This document shows, one piece after another, positions 26,301-34,069 of a DNA stretch of 64,000 bases. This stretch comes from Rhodeus uyekii (taxonomy: Eukaryota; Chordata; Actinopteri; Cypriniformes; Acheilognathidae): contig JAWRVZ010000183.1 of assembly GCA_037043235.1 (NCBI GenBank), positions 186,001 through 250,000 on the forward strand, given 5' to 3'. A model generated the notes under the pieces. It had not been told where the DNA came from. It ran no database searches and saw only the letters and a list, made by a program, of their open reading frames with translations. How positions within the stretch are numbered: position 1 is the first letter of the stretch; each line of letters starts with the position of its first letter. The translations under genes were made by a program, and so were the position numbers.

Positions 26301-26777
26301 AGCCTCCATACTGAACCTCTGGACGAGATCCCCTCAGCTCTGGCCCACAGCAGCCCCAGCAAACAGGATGTACAAAGTGAAGAGGAGCTTGAGGACTCTG
26401 GTCTCAGTCCTTCTACAGTGGGGCCCTGTGTCCCTCCTGGCTCATGTGGCCAACAGGACCTGAGCTGTAACTCTGAGTGTGATAGCTCAGTGGTGGGTGG
26501 TGCAGGATCAGAAATCCCAGAAGGTTCTGAAGGGGTATTGGGTTTTGTGACATCTCAAAGTGTAAAACCATGTCAGGAGTCTCAGTCAGCTGTGAGACCA
26601 AAGAAACGGAGAAAGAGCTATCGCAGCTTCCTTCCAGAGCGCAGTGGATATCCAGATATTGGATTCCCACTCTTCCCTCTTTCCAAAGGCTTTGTAAAGA
26701 GCATGCGTGTAGTTTTGCAGCAGTATCGCGGTACTCTCACAGCTGCTGGCATTCCTGAATACCCTGAAAACAAATAA
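8669..26777 (+). CDS. ube2o: UBE2O, hybrid E2/E3 ubiquitin-conjugating enzyme; 19 coding exons, first exon lies upstream of the window
   Basis: Exons read from sequence: 8669-8728, 8946-9056, 9759-9856, 10068-10131, 10931-11074, 11224-11333, 15123-15273, 18607-18709, 18895-19240, 20213-20367, 20567-20679, 20756-20878, 21119-21208, 21329-21599, 21957-22427, 22654-22790, 22944-23147, 23610-23667, 26023-26777. Each internal boundary has AG/GT and the phases match throughout: 3564 nt, 1187 residues plus stop. The product matches vertebrate UBE2O from just after exon 1 to the end: SH3-like conserved regions, basic NLS, coiled coil, UBC domain and C-terminal KKRRKSYRSF segment. The family is known to multi-monoubiquitinate and degrade orphan ribosomal proteins and other basic clients, acting alone as E2 and E3 in cytosol and nucleus. 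The start codon and promoter are outside the window. No frameshift or premature stop is visible, so the gene looks functional despite large transposon-filled introns. Confidence 0.95.
9202..9426. mobile_element. 225-bp MITE with long inverted ends (TA target)
   Basis: Ends CTACACTAGAGCTAAATA and the matching TATTTAGCTCTAGTGCAG; inverted homology runs about 60-70 bp inward on both sides. TA at 9200-9201 and 9427-9428 would be the target duplication. It has no coding capacity and lies in the UBE2O intron between 9056 and 9759. Probably a Tc1/mariner-type MITE. Confidence 0.75.
9491..9541. repeat. AT/TATG simple repeat
   Basis: Runs of (TA)n followed by tatgtatgtatg within a UBE2O intron. Confidence 0.7.
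10132..10930. other. UBE2O intron 5, no gene seen
   Basis: AT-rich. The segment near 10200-10270 (gccgactaaacattagttga) looks like an old, unassignable hAT or MITE remnant. Confidence 0.35.
11522..12681. mobile_element. Old MITE-like element with ataaggc(g)cac terminal repeats
   Basis: Left end contains gattataaggcacag and cataaggcgcatg; the right end contains taaggcgcactggattataa and aggtgtgccttatagtgcgg. The arms are inverted relatives of each other, a pattern common in fish DNA elements. An L2 3' end (11805-12016) is inserted. Exact ends and superfamily are not certain. Confidence 0.5.
11805..12016 (+). mobile_element. L2-type LINE 3' end
   Basis: Contains ctgtaaagctgctttgaaac and aaaaagcgctatataagtaaaggtgacttgacttg, the sense-strand 3' terminus of the L2 element found at 53514 on the opposite strand. 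The (tgact)n tail marks the 3' end. Strongly 5'-truncated, as usual for LINE insertions. Confidence 0.8.
13016..14577 (-). mobile_element. Full-length Tc1/mariner transposon, DD37E type
   Basis: Inverted ends CAGGGAGTGCAGAATTATTA... and ...TAATAATTCTGCACTTCCTG are flanked by TA. A second internal copy of the gcataattattaggcaa motif at each end (about 13206 and 14380) forms the inner repeat. One uninterrupted transposase gene fills the interior on the minus strand. About 1.56 kb, in the 3.8-kb UBE2O intron before exon 8 and antisense to it. Confidence 0.93.
13343..14359 (-). CDS. Tc1/mariner transposase, intact, DD37E
   Basis: 338 residues, typical length for Tc1-type transposases. The N terminus (MGQKKDLTGSEKSKIVRYIA, then SLKIAKLLKRDHRTIKRFI) is a paired-like HTH that would bind the terminal repeats. 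A basic linker KKRAETPRRKITARELRK follows (GRPR-like/NLS). Catalytic Asp144 (LWTDEM), Asp237 (MQDNAPSH) and Glu275 (LNPIEN) are all present; exactly 37 residues separate the last two. This spacing matches the DD37E (TRT-type) group rather than DD34E Tc1. Cut-and-paste transposition into TA is the expected activity. No stop or frameshift is seen, so recent mobility is plausible. Confidence 0.93.
   Translation of the reverse strand: MGQKKDLTGSEKSKIVRYIAEGCSSLKIAKLLKRDHRTIKRFIQNSQQGHKKRAETPRRKITARELRKVKRAAAKMPLATSLAIFQSCNITGVPKSTKCAILRDMAKVRKAESRPPLNKTHKLKRQDWAKKYLKTDFSKVLWTDEMRVSLDGPDGWARGWIGKGQRAPVRLRRQQGGGGVLVWAGIIKDELVGPFRVEDGVKLNSQSYCQFLEDTFFKQWYRKKSASFKKNMIFMQDNAPSHASKYSTAWLARKGIKEENLMIWPPCSPDLNPIENLWSIIKCAIYKEGKQYTSLNSVWEAVVAAARNVDGEQIKTLTESMDCRLLSVLAKKGGYIGH
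14578..15122. other. End of UBE2O intron 7
   Basis: No gene seen; a short purine-rich run (agaaaaaaaaaaagggcgggggg) lies near 14951. Confidence 0.4.
15123..15273 (+). CDS. ube2o: UBE2O exon 8
   Basis: This exon encodes VKRLGFFDHTQRQLGERSLY and a variable tail ending VVRK. The acceptor (cag, 15120-15122) completes an arginine codon from the previous exon 3.8 kb upstream, and the donor GTATGG follows at 15274. A pogo-like MITE begins only 20 bp after the exon. Confidence 0.92.
15294..16382 (-). mobile_element. Non-autonomous pogo/Tigger-like transposon
   Basis: Ends CAGTAATACCTCTAGATACG and CGTATCTTGAGGTATTACTG, inside TA duplications (15292-15293 and 16383-16384). The minus strand holds only an N-terminal transposase remnant (15817-16143). 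The element starts 20 bp after the UBE2O exon 8 donor. A smaller deletion copy of the same family is at 19474-19718. Confidence 0.85.
15817..16143 (-). pseudogene. Pogo/Tigger transposase N-terminal fragment
   Basis: 108 residues. After KKKRIMTMEMKHEIVKKYER comes VARVSDLARMYDRS, which resembles the CENP-B-like helix-turn-helix of Tigger transposases (Met-Lys-x-Glu-Ile, then Val-x-Asp-Ile-Ala). The second half (FDGEASVKDKHIFLD and a Lys/Ser-rich tail) is not recognisable, and the DDE core is absent. Probably the remains of the family's transposase after internal deletion. Confidence 0.6.
16383..18606. other. UBE2O intron 8 remainder
   Basis: Besides the L2 tail, 16950-17220 carries hAT-like relics (ggtgacccctgctcc, ggttggccacccctgg). 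The rest is AT-rich with no gene seen. Confidence 0.4.
17262..17432 (+). mobile_element. L2-type LINE 3' end
   Basis: Contains ctgtaaagcttcttttgaaac, tattgtaaaaagcactatat and aaaggtgacttgacttgg, the L2 3' terminus in sense orientation. 5'-truncated, in UBE2O intron 8. Confidence 0.8.
18607..19240 (+). CDS. ube2o: UBE2O exons 9-10: variable acidic linker and nuclear localisation signal
   Basis: Exon 9 (18607-18709) is a variable KRMFRKEVGKK segment. Exon 10 (18895-19240) runs through an acidic DDTSSVTSSASST stretch and into the basic run KSIPLSIRNLKRKHKKKR (about 19153-19206), which corresponds to the mapped NLS region of mammalian UBE2O, then ends at EYKPGDR. The split codons G|GT (exon 9/10) and AG|G (exon 10/11) agree in phase. 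Confidence 0.92.
19448..19470. repeat. (GT)n microsatellite
   Basis: A run of gt dinucleotides directly before the pogo-like MITE at 19474. Confidence 0.9.
19474..19718. mobile_element. Pogo-like MITE, deletion derivative
   Basis: 245 bp, ends CAATAATACCTTGAGATACG and CGTATCTCGAGGTATTACTG within TA. Its left part matches 15294 onward and its right part matches the end of 15294-16382, so it is an internally deleted sibling of that element. Confidence 0.85.
20213..21208 (+). CDS. ube2o: UBE2O exons 11-14: second conserved region (CR2)
   Basis: Four short exons (20213-20367, 20567-20679, 20756-20878, 21119-21208) encode the second SH3-like conserved region, with VVSTVSSADVMWKDG, HEFCPGDYVVDKR, EEEDVSVYDIADHPDFHF and VEVVWADNSKTIVLPQ. 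The exon 11 donor leaves one C, which joins CT at 20567 to give a proline, in place of the Val of the human protein. The last two exons are in phase 0. Confidence 0.93.
21329..22427 (+). CDS. ube2o: UBE2O exons 15-16: acidic segment and coiled coil
   Basis: Exon 15 (21329-21599) starts HLYNVESEIEE and has a long Glu/Asp/Ser stretch. Exon 16 (21957-22427) holds FRELKEALKILESLKNMTVE and then FLDDIKKLQENLKKTLDNV, a heptad-like helix matching the UBE2O coiled coil, followed by TPVLCQQSGGKPGVTFTSAK leading into the UBC domain. A Pro/Ala/Thr run around 22090-22150 is a variable linker. Confidence 0.93.
22654..23667 (+). CDS. ube2o: UBE2O exons 17-19: UBC catalytic domain
   Basis: Exons 22654-22790, 22944-23147 and 23610-23667 encode the E2 fold. 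The active-site cysteine is in GKVCVSLLGTW, codon 23115-23117, equivalent to human Cys1040. Upstream, YDGLFLF-like strands and YPAVPPLFRYLSQCSGRLNP are present; the usual HPN of E2 enzymes is LNPN here, as in the family. The domain continues across a 2.4-kb intron, holding a Tc1 pseudogene, into exon 20 (LILVNEPYYNEAGFDSDRG). Confidence 0.95.
23886..25092 (+). mobile_element. Tc1-like transposon in the last UBE2O intron
   Basis: Ends ctcacctgaaggattattag and the inverted cctaataatcctgtaggtca, with TA at 23884-23885 and 25093-25094. The left end has lost its first bases. It holds one broken transposase gene on the same strand as UBE2O. Confidence 0.9.
24031..25060 (+). pseudogene. Tc1-like transposase pseudogene
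   Basis: Starts MGKKGNLSNFERGVVVGARR with a paired-like HTH (LSISQSAQLLGFSCTTISRV). The frame runs to about 24400, shifts to another frame carrying WSDESRFLLRHLDGRVRIWR (first catalytic Asp), shifts again near 24600 and ends with DGYFQQDNAPKLKSF (second Asp) and PDLNLIENLWDV (Glu). At least two frameshifts, plus a short loss after DNAP, leave no continuous product. Confidence 0.88.
25093..26022. other. End of UBE2O intron 19
   Basis: Very AT-rich, with A and T runs and a short (TA)n at about 25741-25755. No gene seen. Confidence 0.5.
26023..26777 (+). CDS. ube2o: UBE2O terminal coding exon: end of UBC domain and C-terminal region
   Basis: The acceptor cag at 26020-26022 completes GGT with the G left by exon 19. 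The exon finishes the UBC domain (LVNEPYYNEAG, ENSRCYNEMALIRMVQSMTQ), crosses a poorly conserved Ser/Glu-rich linker, and ends with PKKRRKSYRSFLPERSGYPD, SKGFVKSMRVVLQQYRG and a TAA stop at 26775-26777. The basic KPKKRRKS motif is a second NLS candidate. Confidence 0.94.
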
Positions 26778-29260
26778 TTACCCTCCAGTGTAATTTTTTT
26801 CTTCCCTTTATTTTCCTTTTTGCAGTTATTCAACCCAAGAGCTGCGTTTTTTCACCTTTAACATCTGGCCAGGAACTTGGATTTGATCATCAGGCTGCAA
26901 ATGTTCCCAGCAACCTTTGTTAATTATTTTGTAGCACATCTTTAGTTCCTTTGTTTTGTTGTTGACTCTCATTGGTCATGGGGTGGCAGCACACATTATT
27001 TGTTTGTATTAAAGAATGTTGAAATTTCATATGCTTCTATCTTGTTTCCCTGACAACAACTCTGCCGTCACACCGCTCTCTCAGGGAAGTATGAACAGAT
27101 GTGAGACATTAAGAGATACTGAGGCATGACTACTTTTTTTATGTGTTTGTGTGGTTATAATCTGTGTCAGAGTTATTCTCCAATTAATTTTAGGTGTTGT
27201 CCTTTGCTACTTTTTTCTTTCTTTCTTGGGATTACCACCAGACTCTCAACACATATTATTTTGCACAAGTTGAAGGATGTTTGTTTGAAGAAAAAAAAGG
27301 CATAAGGATAAAGTTTCAGATTTTTTTTATTCTTGGTTTATCAAAACTTTTTCTCAGCGTGACTTGCTCTGGGCCAAATGTAGTGCTGCTTTGCATGTTG
27401 CATAGCTTATCAGTCTTGACCAATATAATCATTCTTTTAAAGGTGTTGGTGACTTGCTTTTTGATCCAAAAAAGTTGAAGTTGTACAACTGCCCAATCAT
27501 CCATACTGTACACACCCTGATCATTTCTGCTAGTTTTTTGCACTGAAATCATATGAAGGATGAGTGTTAAGTTTACATTTAAAAGACAAAAAGCAACCAG
27601 ATACACTAAACTACTCTTTGAACTGGAATTTAACATCCCCTTTCCTTCATCCCTCAAACACCATGGCACAACAGAAATATTTTCAACTTTAGTAGCTAGT
27701 GTTCTCTGTACAGTATATTATGTACAACGTTTCTTACATTTTCACCAGAACTGCATATATCATAAATCTAGTTTACACATTTGTAAAAAAAAACATGGGA
27801 CCTTTGGTATGAGGCAGATTAATTCTCTATACATGTCAGACAGAACCCAGAGTAAACTAATAATTTTGGGTTTTGGCAAACAGTTAAACATCAGAGGGCT
27901 ACAGCTTTCCTGTAGCTCAACCAGTAGAGCATTGGTGTTTACAATGCCAAGGTCATGGGTTCGATCCCAGGGAAAGAAAGAACTGATTTAATGTGTTTCT
28001 TGAATGCTATGTAAGTCGCTTTGGTTAAAAGCGTCTGCCAAATGCATAAATGCAAATGTAAATTTAAACACCACTGGGTTGGCAGACAGGTATTTATTTA
28101 TTTTGCTTGCATGAAGGTCTCTGGTTTGAACACTAATGTGTTCCACCATTCCCATTCCCAACTCTGTCCAACATTGTTGCCTTAAAACTGATTTCAAGCT
28201 TGACCCTAGGTTCCCTTTTTTACTGCGTTGTCATTTTCTATTAAGGGGTCCAGACAAGACATTAATTATAATGGAGATGCATAAATGTTACTAATTATTT
28301 TCACAAGCACAATCGTAAGAATCATATTCTTTCAACAACTGTGAAATTGTTTACTTGTGTATTTGCTTATATCATTATTTTGGAACACCGTGCTCCCTCC
28401 ACCCCTCCCCAGGAGGCAGCAGACTAGTTTCAGAACTAACAGTTCTGATTTCACACTTTTGTGTACATCACCATAAGGCCAGCTATAACTAAGCACAGCC
28501 TACAGAAACAATGTGTTTTATGTGCTGTTCCTCTTTGGGATGTAGTACTATACATAATTACACTTGTTACCATTGGAAGGCACATCATGTTTCTTATGAA
28601 GTTGCGAGCAGCTGACAGTTCCCCAGCCAGCATACTTTCTTGATGTAGTTTGGCTATTGGGCTTATTGGCAGATGTGTAGATGTTATATAATGCTGATGG
28701 TTTTATCTGCACATTAGCTTTCTTTCTGAAAGACAAAAATACATTTCTGGCTGATGGCTTTGTGAAATCTTAAGAAATTCCCATATGTTTCCATGCATAA
28801 GTTGCTGACAGCAAAATATTTTTGAGATGTTATAGATAAAATGAATGTTGAATTTCTCTTGAATTTGTAGCTTATTACAGTTTGATATTTGGAGAGGGGA
28901 AAAATGCTTTATCAAATTGCTTCATATGCATATTTGCTTGGTTAACAGAGACTTAAAAAGTCTCTCTTCCTCTAACTCTTTCACCAGTTCAGCCCTCCAT
29001 GATTAATTTTCAATAAATTTCCTACATGTAAAGTTAAGTTTCAAATGAAAATCACACATCAACTTTAACCTAGGAACTATTTTCTGTGTCTGTATTTATA
29101 GTATAACTTTAATCACACTATTATGAGAGATAACAGCCAAAGCATGTAACCTGTTACTTTAAAGCCTTAATGGCTACATGAGACTTGACTGTACAATGTA
29201 AACATTTCCACAGCGGCCTGTATTGTAAAAACTAATAAACATGATTTGTAGCCTGAATCC
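26778..29260 (+). promoter_or_regulatory. ube2o: UBE2O 3' UTR / downstream flank with candidate poly(A) signals
   Basis: No coding potential is seen after the stop. Possible poly(A) signals are ATTAAA at 27008-27013, followed by T/GT-rich sequence, AATAAA at 29012-29017 and AATAAA at 29234-29239, just before a TA microsatellite. A SINE lies at 27.9 kb. Which site is used cannot be decided from sequence alone; the first gives a UTR of about 0.25 kb and the last about 2.5 kb. Confidence 0.45.
27909..28063 (+). mobile_element. tRNA-derived SINE
   Basis: The head resembles a tRNA, with an A box (tagctcaaccagtagagca) and a B box (ggttcgatccc). The tail gtaagtcgctttggttaaaa gcgtctgccaaatgcataa is the common end of cyprinid tRNA SINEs (HAmo-like). 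About 155 bp, in the UBE2O 3' UTR or downstream flank. Confidence 0.8.
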
Positions 29261-29283
29261 TCTGTACAGAAGTCATGACTATA

Positions 29284-29340
<57 letters not shown>
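29284..29340. repeat. (TA)n microsatellite
   Basis: About 28 uninterrupted ta units. Confidence 0.97.
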
Positions 29341-29342
<2 letters not shown>

Positions 29343-29399
29343 AAAGATGAGTCCTAATTGGTCATGTAAATACTTGGATTGTATCGCAGTGTGTTATTT

Positions 29400-29745
29400 T
29401 TTTTATTTTCCACCCATCAACACGCCCATCTAATCAGTATGGGGATAGGATTTAAAATGTTAGTAAAAATAATTAAACAGTACTTATTTACTGATTTATT
29501 TACTCCTTAATAGCATAATCTGACGCAGATCTACTGAAAGTGTCCTTTCGCTTTGGAAGACAGATTCAGAATGAACGCGGATGGTGTGTGAAGATGTGCA
29601 CTCAGGTTCTGCTCATTAGCATGCTTATCTAAGCAACATGTGGAAAGGATTTAAATGTTGTTAAAAGAATTAAACAGTAAATAAAGATAATATCTTTAAA
29701 ATCTTTAACTTACTGATTTATTCCTTAAAAGCATAATCCGCCACT
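29400..29745. repeat. Diverged tandem duplication, unit about 200 bp
   Basis: 29450-29520 (aaataattaaacagtactta, tccttaatagcataatctg) recurs at 29650-29742 (agaattaaacagtaaataaa, tccttaaaagcataatccg). Origin unknown. Confidence 0.55.
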
Positions 29746-29836
29746 CTATCAAATGTGTTTGAGCATACCAAAAAGCTCTCTAGGATACAGGAAAATCTCA
29801 AAACTGCTGCTCTGTAGGATACATCTATACTCTCCC

Positions 29837-30010
29837 AAGTCAAGTCAAGTCACCTTTATTTATATAGCGCTTTTTACAATGTAGATTGTTTCAAAGCAGC
29901 TTTACAGTGGTCACATGAATAACAATATAAACAAAGTTTGTTTGGCTGAACAGCAGCCTTAAAAGAGCAGGCGACTGAATACAATTTATGAATTTTAAGT
30001 GTTAAATTTC
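29837..30010 (-). mobile_element. L2-type LINE 3' end
   Basis: Starts caagtcaagtcacctttatt and continues atagcgctttttacaatgta and tggctgaacagcagcc, the antisense of the L2 3' terminus. 5'-truncated. Confidence 0.85.
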
Positions 30011-30570
30011 CCCAGATTGATCTGTGATGAAGCACCCTCAGGCGCCACCCCCAACACTCCCTCAGTGCATGAGAATTAGATGAGGGGGGTTGCTCATTGT
30101 ACTATTTTGTTTAAAATAATCTGAATTGGATCTGTTAAAAACCGTTTAAAAACGTTACAAATGTTGTTTTGATTTGGTAAACCATGCAATCAAGGGGTTG
30201 TATTATTTTTAATTAAAGAAACATTATCACTTACATTTGAAGAAAGTTTTCATACATACAATACTTTACACCATTAAAACCTTTAAAGTAAAAACAAAAA
30301 CATTATTCAGACATTGTAAAACGTTATCAGAAAATGTTTTCTGAAACAATGTAAACCAAGATGCTTTTTTAAATTTTAAAACGTGACTGTTACGTCTCCA
30401 GATGGTCTAGGAGTAGAAGAAGACACACATAATAAATTAAACAGATTTGTGTGTTATCTATCCCTGGGAGGTGTTGGTGTGAATGACAACAAGCCAGAGT
30501 GTAGCAAACAGGTGGTTCACTTTATTTACAAATAGGTGTATTTACACAAGGGAACAACCTCAACCATATA
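30011..30570. other. Intergenic, no gene seen
   Basis: AT-rich. The part after 30390 (tctccagatggtctaggagt) looks repeat-like but has no recognisable end. Confidence 0.35.
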
Positions 30571-31000
30571 CAGTAAGACCTCGGTTTACGAGCGACTTGG
30601 TATAAGAGCAAATCGGTGTACGAGCATTGTATCGGTGTACGAGAAACATTTTCCCTCCCCCACGTGCATTTTTTGTGTGGAAAAAGTCCTAACGCTCAGC
30701 ATGGTCCCGCAAATTTTTACTAGAAATATCCTAAACACAGCCTCTCATAACAGTTACGTGGTTACAATCCCTTTATCACCCCTTAACTCATTCATTCTCT
30801 CAGCATCGCTTGGTTTGGCTGCATCATTCACCACAGTGATACTTTTATAAGTTATTTACAGAGGTTTTACCTACTGTTATAAACATTAATTCTGATTGCT
30901 ATTGTTCACGTAGAGAAATATACACGTACAGTACCTCTAAGCAGTAACTGTCAGGGTTCATGAATTCATTGTCTCTCTGCCTGTGTATGTGTGTGTGGGG

Positions 31001-31287
31001 CAGTGGCGTGGCAGTGGCAATTTTCAATTGTTTAAAATCACGACTGTGAAAACTAAAGTGAAAACACATATCACCCGCCGCACAAGACGATCGCAACGCA
31101 CCCCCAAAGTCAACAATAGCGCGCTGCGAGTCATGCCACAACCAGTCTTGGCTGAGAGGTTAAGGCGATGGACTAGAGATCCATTGTTGTCTCCCTGCGC
31201 AGGTTTGAATCTAGCTGACTGCGTTATGCTTAGGCCCCTCATTTTAAGCTGGGCCCCCTCAAAAATAAATTTCTGGCTACGCCCCTG
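31001..31287 (+). mobile_element. hAT MITE carrying a tRNA-Ser-like segment (copy 1)
   Basis: Starts CAGTGGCGTGGCAG and ends TTCTGGCTACGCCCCTG; flanks gtgtgggg (30993-31000) and ttgtgggg (31288-31295) fit an 8-bp duplication with one change. Shares its layout with copy 2 at 33761-34020. Confidence 0.8.
31141..31223 (+). pseudogene. tRNA-Ser-like sequence inside hAT MITE (copy 1)
   Basis: Reads like a eukaryotic tRNA-Ser: gctgagaggttaaggcgatgg (D arm/A box), gactagagatcc around the anticodon loop, a variable arm tgttgtctccctgcgc, and aggtttgaatct (B box, mutated). Acceptor-stem pairing is poor, so it is a pseudogene or a former SINE head, not a working tRNA. Confidence 0.7.
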
Positions 31288-31798
31288 TTGTGGGGGCGTG
31301 GTCACTGATCACTGCAGCAGCCATGATCTCACGCATCTGATTCTCATGTCATCTGCTGTCTCTGCCGGTGCTCACGCTCCATGACATTCACTCTGGATTA
31401 TTACTTCAGCCCTGCTCCACAGAACATGGTTTGTTTTCTGCACTATTATAATAAATTCACTAATTTGCACTTGAATCCGGGTTTTGTGTTTTCCCTAGCT
31501 GACAGTAAACTCCCATCATGGGTAAGCTAAAGTGCTTTAAAGTAAATTGTCAAGTATTTTTATTGTTTACTTGTCAATTATTAATTCGTATTTATATGAG
31601 ATCTTAATGGTTATAATTTTAACTAATGAATAGGGTAAAACCAAATTATAATTTTTTTAAATGGGCATTTATGGTTGCGTGGAACGAATTAATTGATTTT
31701 TCTGCGTTCTTATGGGGGAATTGTTTTGGTGTACGAGCATTTTGGTTTACGAGCTCGCTCTTGGAATGAATTAAACTCGTAAACCGAGGTATTACTGT

Positions 31799-32876
31799 AG
31801 ATAGTTGTTATATGTCGTCACACCACTTCCGGTAACAGACGCGGCATCCATGTTGGAGGTGGAAACGAACAAGATTAGCAGTTGTGACAATGGTAAACTA
31901 CTGTGCGGTTATTGGGTTATTGGCTGTAAGAGCAGTGGTGGGTGTGATAAAGTGTCGGTTTACCTGTTTTTATCTGTTTGCCAGCCATAATCACAAACCA
32001 AGGGGATAGAACAAAGGAGCTATCGGAGAAAAGGAGAACGTTGTAGCTTTTACGATTAAGCAGAGCAGATCTGTCAGGTTCATCCTACCCGTATAAACGA
32101 GTCTGCTCAAAACATTTCTATCAGGTAAATACAAACAATACATTGAACTGTTAATTGTGTTTTTCTCAATGGCTTATAGCTGAATTTAGCATGTTTACCT
32201 TAGGATTTAGACACATTTCCGGTTTCGCAATGCTCAAATTACATGCCACAACTCTACTAAGAGTAAGAATATGTCGCCACAAAAGATGCATGTGTGTGTT
32301 TTATAACTATAAATAACATGCATTCTTTTATGTAGTCTGTTAGAAGCATATATACATACCTCTTATGTAAGTGGTTAAACATATCAGATACTGCAGGTCC
32401 AATTAGATTTTCTATTTACATGCATACAATATATGAAGACGATGGGATCAATAAAAACCAGGAATTATACCCATACAGTCTAAGACGCTGAGTGGTTGGA
32501 AGAGTTGTGTTGCTAATTGTCAATTTAACATCTATTCTAAAATGATCACAACACATTAACAACATTTTGCACAGTATATATAAACTCTCCAAGACTTTCT
32601 GTTGGTTTGTTTTTTTGCAGGCAAACCATCACCACTTTATAGAGATTCTGATATTGATTGGGCACCAACTCTTCATCTAGGACATGACAAAATGAAACAG
32701 ATCCCAACACCAGCAAGGGCGAAGAGATTGAAAGAGCGAAAAGACAAAACTGAAAATTTAGAAGCTGTCAAGTCCTTGCTGTCTTTGAAGAATGAAGAAA
32801 GGACATATGACGACATTAGTACTACACACAGTTGTGATAACACCCATGTTGACGCAGCGACTGGAGGAATGTGATT
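31799..32876 (+). pseudogene. ISL2EU-type transposon copy 1, left part: THAP-transposase pseudogene
   Basis: Homologous to 51630-52620 on the other strand. Exon 1 begins near 31891 with VNYCAVIG, the start of a THAP zinc finger, but an 8-bp duplication (ttattggg region, about 31908-31925) shifts the frame. An intron (GT after 32124, AG at 32619-32620) precedes exon 2, coding from about 32621: DIDWAPTLHLGHDKMKQIPT and a Lys-rich stretch. The copy is cut at 32876 by a LINE 3' end. Confidence 0.7.
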
Positions 32877-33360
32877 AGATTAGATTCAACTTTATTGTCA
32901 TTGCACAAGTACAGGTACAAGGCAACGAAATGCAGTTTAGGTCTAACCAGAAGTGCAATAGCAGCAAGTGCAGGATATATACAATGGTTGCATACTGCTT
33001 ACCTTAAGCTAACATACAACTGTATACATCTACCTGTAAAAATTCTGTTTATAGTTAGAGACATCTGTATATACATTTACATTTATAGTACATATTCACC
33101 TGTAAATGCTGTTTATAGTAAGAGACACCTGTAATTATATTTATAGCACACACTCACCTGTTATAGTAATAACCATCTGTATATTTATTGTACATATTAC
33201 CTGTAAATCCTGTACATCTCCGTATCCTGCATATGACTAAATGTCAACAAACTGACCTGACAAGTGTTGTGTGGTTTATACTGTAAAATAATATCTGTAT
33301 TAAAATGCATAAGTAATTCTTGTAAGTCACTTGCTGGAGAAAAAAACAATAACAACAATA
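32877..33360 (-). mobile_element. LINE 3'-terminus-like segment
   Basis: (gatta)n followed by ttcaactttattgtcattgc and acaaggcaacgaaatgcag, a common antisense LINE 3' end in fish. It interrupts the ISL2EU copy. Followed by repeated acctgtaaat/acctgta sequence with no coding potential. Confidence 0.5.
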
Positions 33361-33379
33361 TGAATATTTAGATCTAGAT

Positions 33380-33709
33380 CTACAAACATGTTGCCCTGTG
33401 AGTTACCCTGGCCGTGTGCAGACAAAGACCGTTGATTTCACACACCATGACATCGCGAACCCATCCACAAATAAATTGGTTATATGCTTCAAGTCCTTTA
33501 TATGATTTTAACTGGTCCAGGGTGTACGCACTTGTTGTATACAAAATAAAGTTTACTATGTCGGGGTATGTCACGCACGCCCACTTTTCAACATCCTGAG
33601 ACCACCGCGACTTGTCCAGTGTGTATGGGTCATTCTTTTCAATTAACGATAGTTTATCGTCGTATCTCTGTTCCGAAACACTGTCCAATGTATCACGATA
33701 CGTCTGCAC
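33380..33709 (-). pseudogene. ISL2EU second gene (YqaJ-exonuclease-type protein), N-terminal fragment
   Basis: The readable piece includes YTLDKSRWSQDVEKWACVTY and then PDIVNFILYTTSAYTLDQLK and KSYKGLEAYNQFICGWVRDV. This Tyr-Leu-Glu-Ala-Tyr-Asn-Gln-Phe-x-x-Gly-Trp-Val pattern precedes the YqaJ nuclease domain in the second protein of fish ISL2EU elements. The rest of the nuclease is missing. The gene points towards the transposase, as in complete elements. Family call from recognition only. Confidence 0.55.
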
Positions 33710-33760
33710 ACTTTAAATCCTTCTTTTTCATTATCTTTTCTTCTTTTGACGTCTTCAAAC

Positions 33761-34020
33761 CAGTGGCGTAGCCACGGGGGGGCCTGGGCCCCCTCATTTA
33801 CATGTCCGGCCCCCTCAGATTTTCAATTGTTTAAAATCGGGACTGTGAAAACTAAACTGAAAAAATACCACAACCACTCTTGGCTGAAAGGTTAAGGTGA
33901 TGGACTAGCGATCCATTGGTGTGTCCCCGCGCAGGTTCGAATCCAACTGACTACATTATGCTCAGGCCCCCTCATTTTAAGCTGGGCCCCCTCAAAAATA
34001 AACTTCTGGCTACGCCCCTG
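33761..34020 (+). mobile_element. hAT MITE carrying a tRNA-Ser-like segment (copy 2)
   Basis: 260 bp, ends CAGTGGCGTAGCCA and TGGCTACGCCCCTG, with an exact 8-bp target duplication CTTCAAAC at 33753-33760 and 34021-34028. It sits in the ISL2EU YqaJ-gene remnant. Inner sequence (ccccctcattttaagctggg) is shared with copy 1. Confidence 0.92.
33873..33955 (+). pseudogene. tRNA-Ser-like sequence inside hAT MITE (copy 2)
   Basis: ggctgaaaggttaaggtgatgg forms an A box/D arm, gactagcgatcc sits at the anticodon arm, a long variable arm follows (ggtgtgtccccgcgc), and ggttcgaatcc is a perfect B box. The layout is that of tRNA-Ser, most like the AGA isoacceptor by its gactagaaatcc loop. The acceptor ends do not pair well, so activity is unlikely. 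Confidence 0.75.
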
Positions 34021-34069
34021 CTTCAAACAGTAAGGCAATGAGAATTTTCGCCACCAATACGCAATGACG

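Larger units (their letters stand above)
30571..31797. mobile_element. Pogo-like element with nested hAT MITE
   Basis: Ends CAGTAAGACCTCGGTTTACG and CGTAAACCGAGGTATTACTG, inside TA (30569-30570 and 31798-31799). The termini resemble, but differ from, those of the 15294 family. A hAT MITE (31001-31287) is inserted. No transposase is seen. Confidence 0.85.

Noticed and set aside
27909..27975. Functional tRNA gene at 27.9 kb
   Set aside because: The segment is the head of a SINE with a known tail; stems are incomplete.
31141..31223. Functional tRNA-Ser gene
   Set aside because: Acceptor stem does not pair, B box is mutated, and it lies inside a MITE present in two copies.
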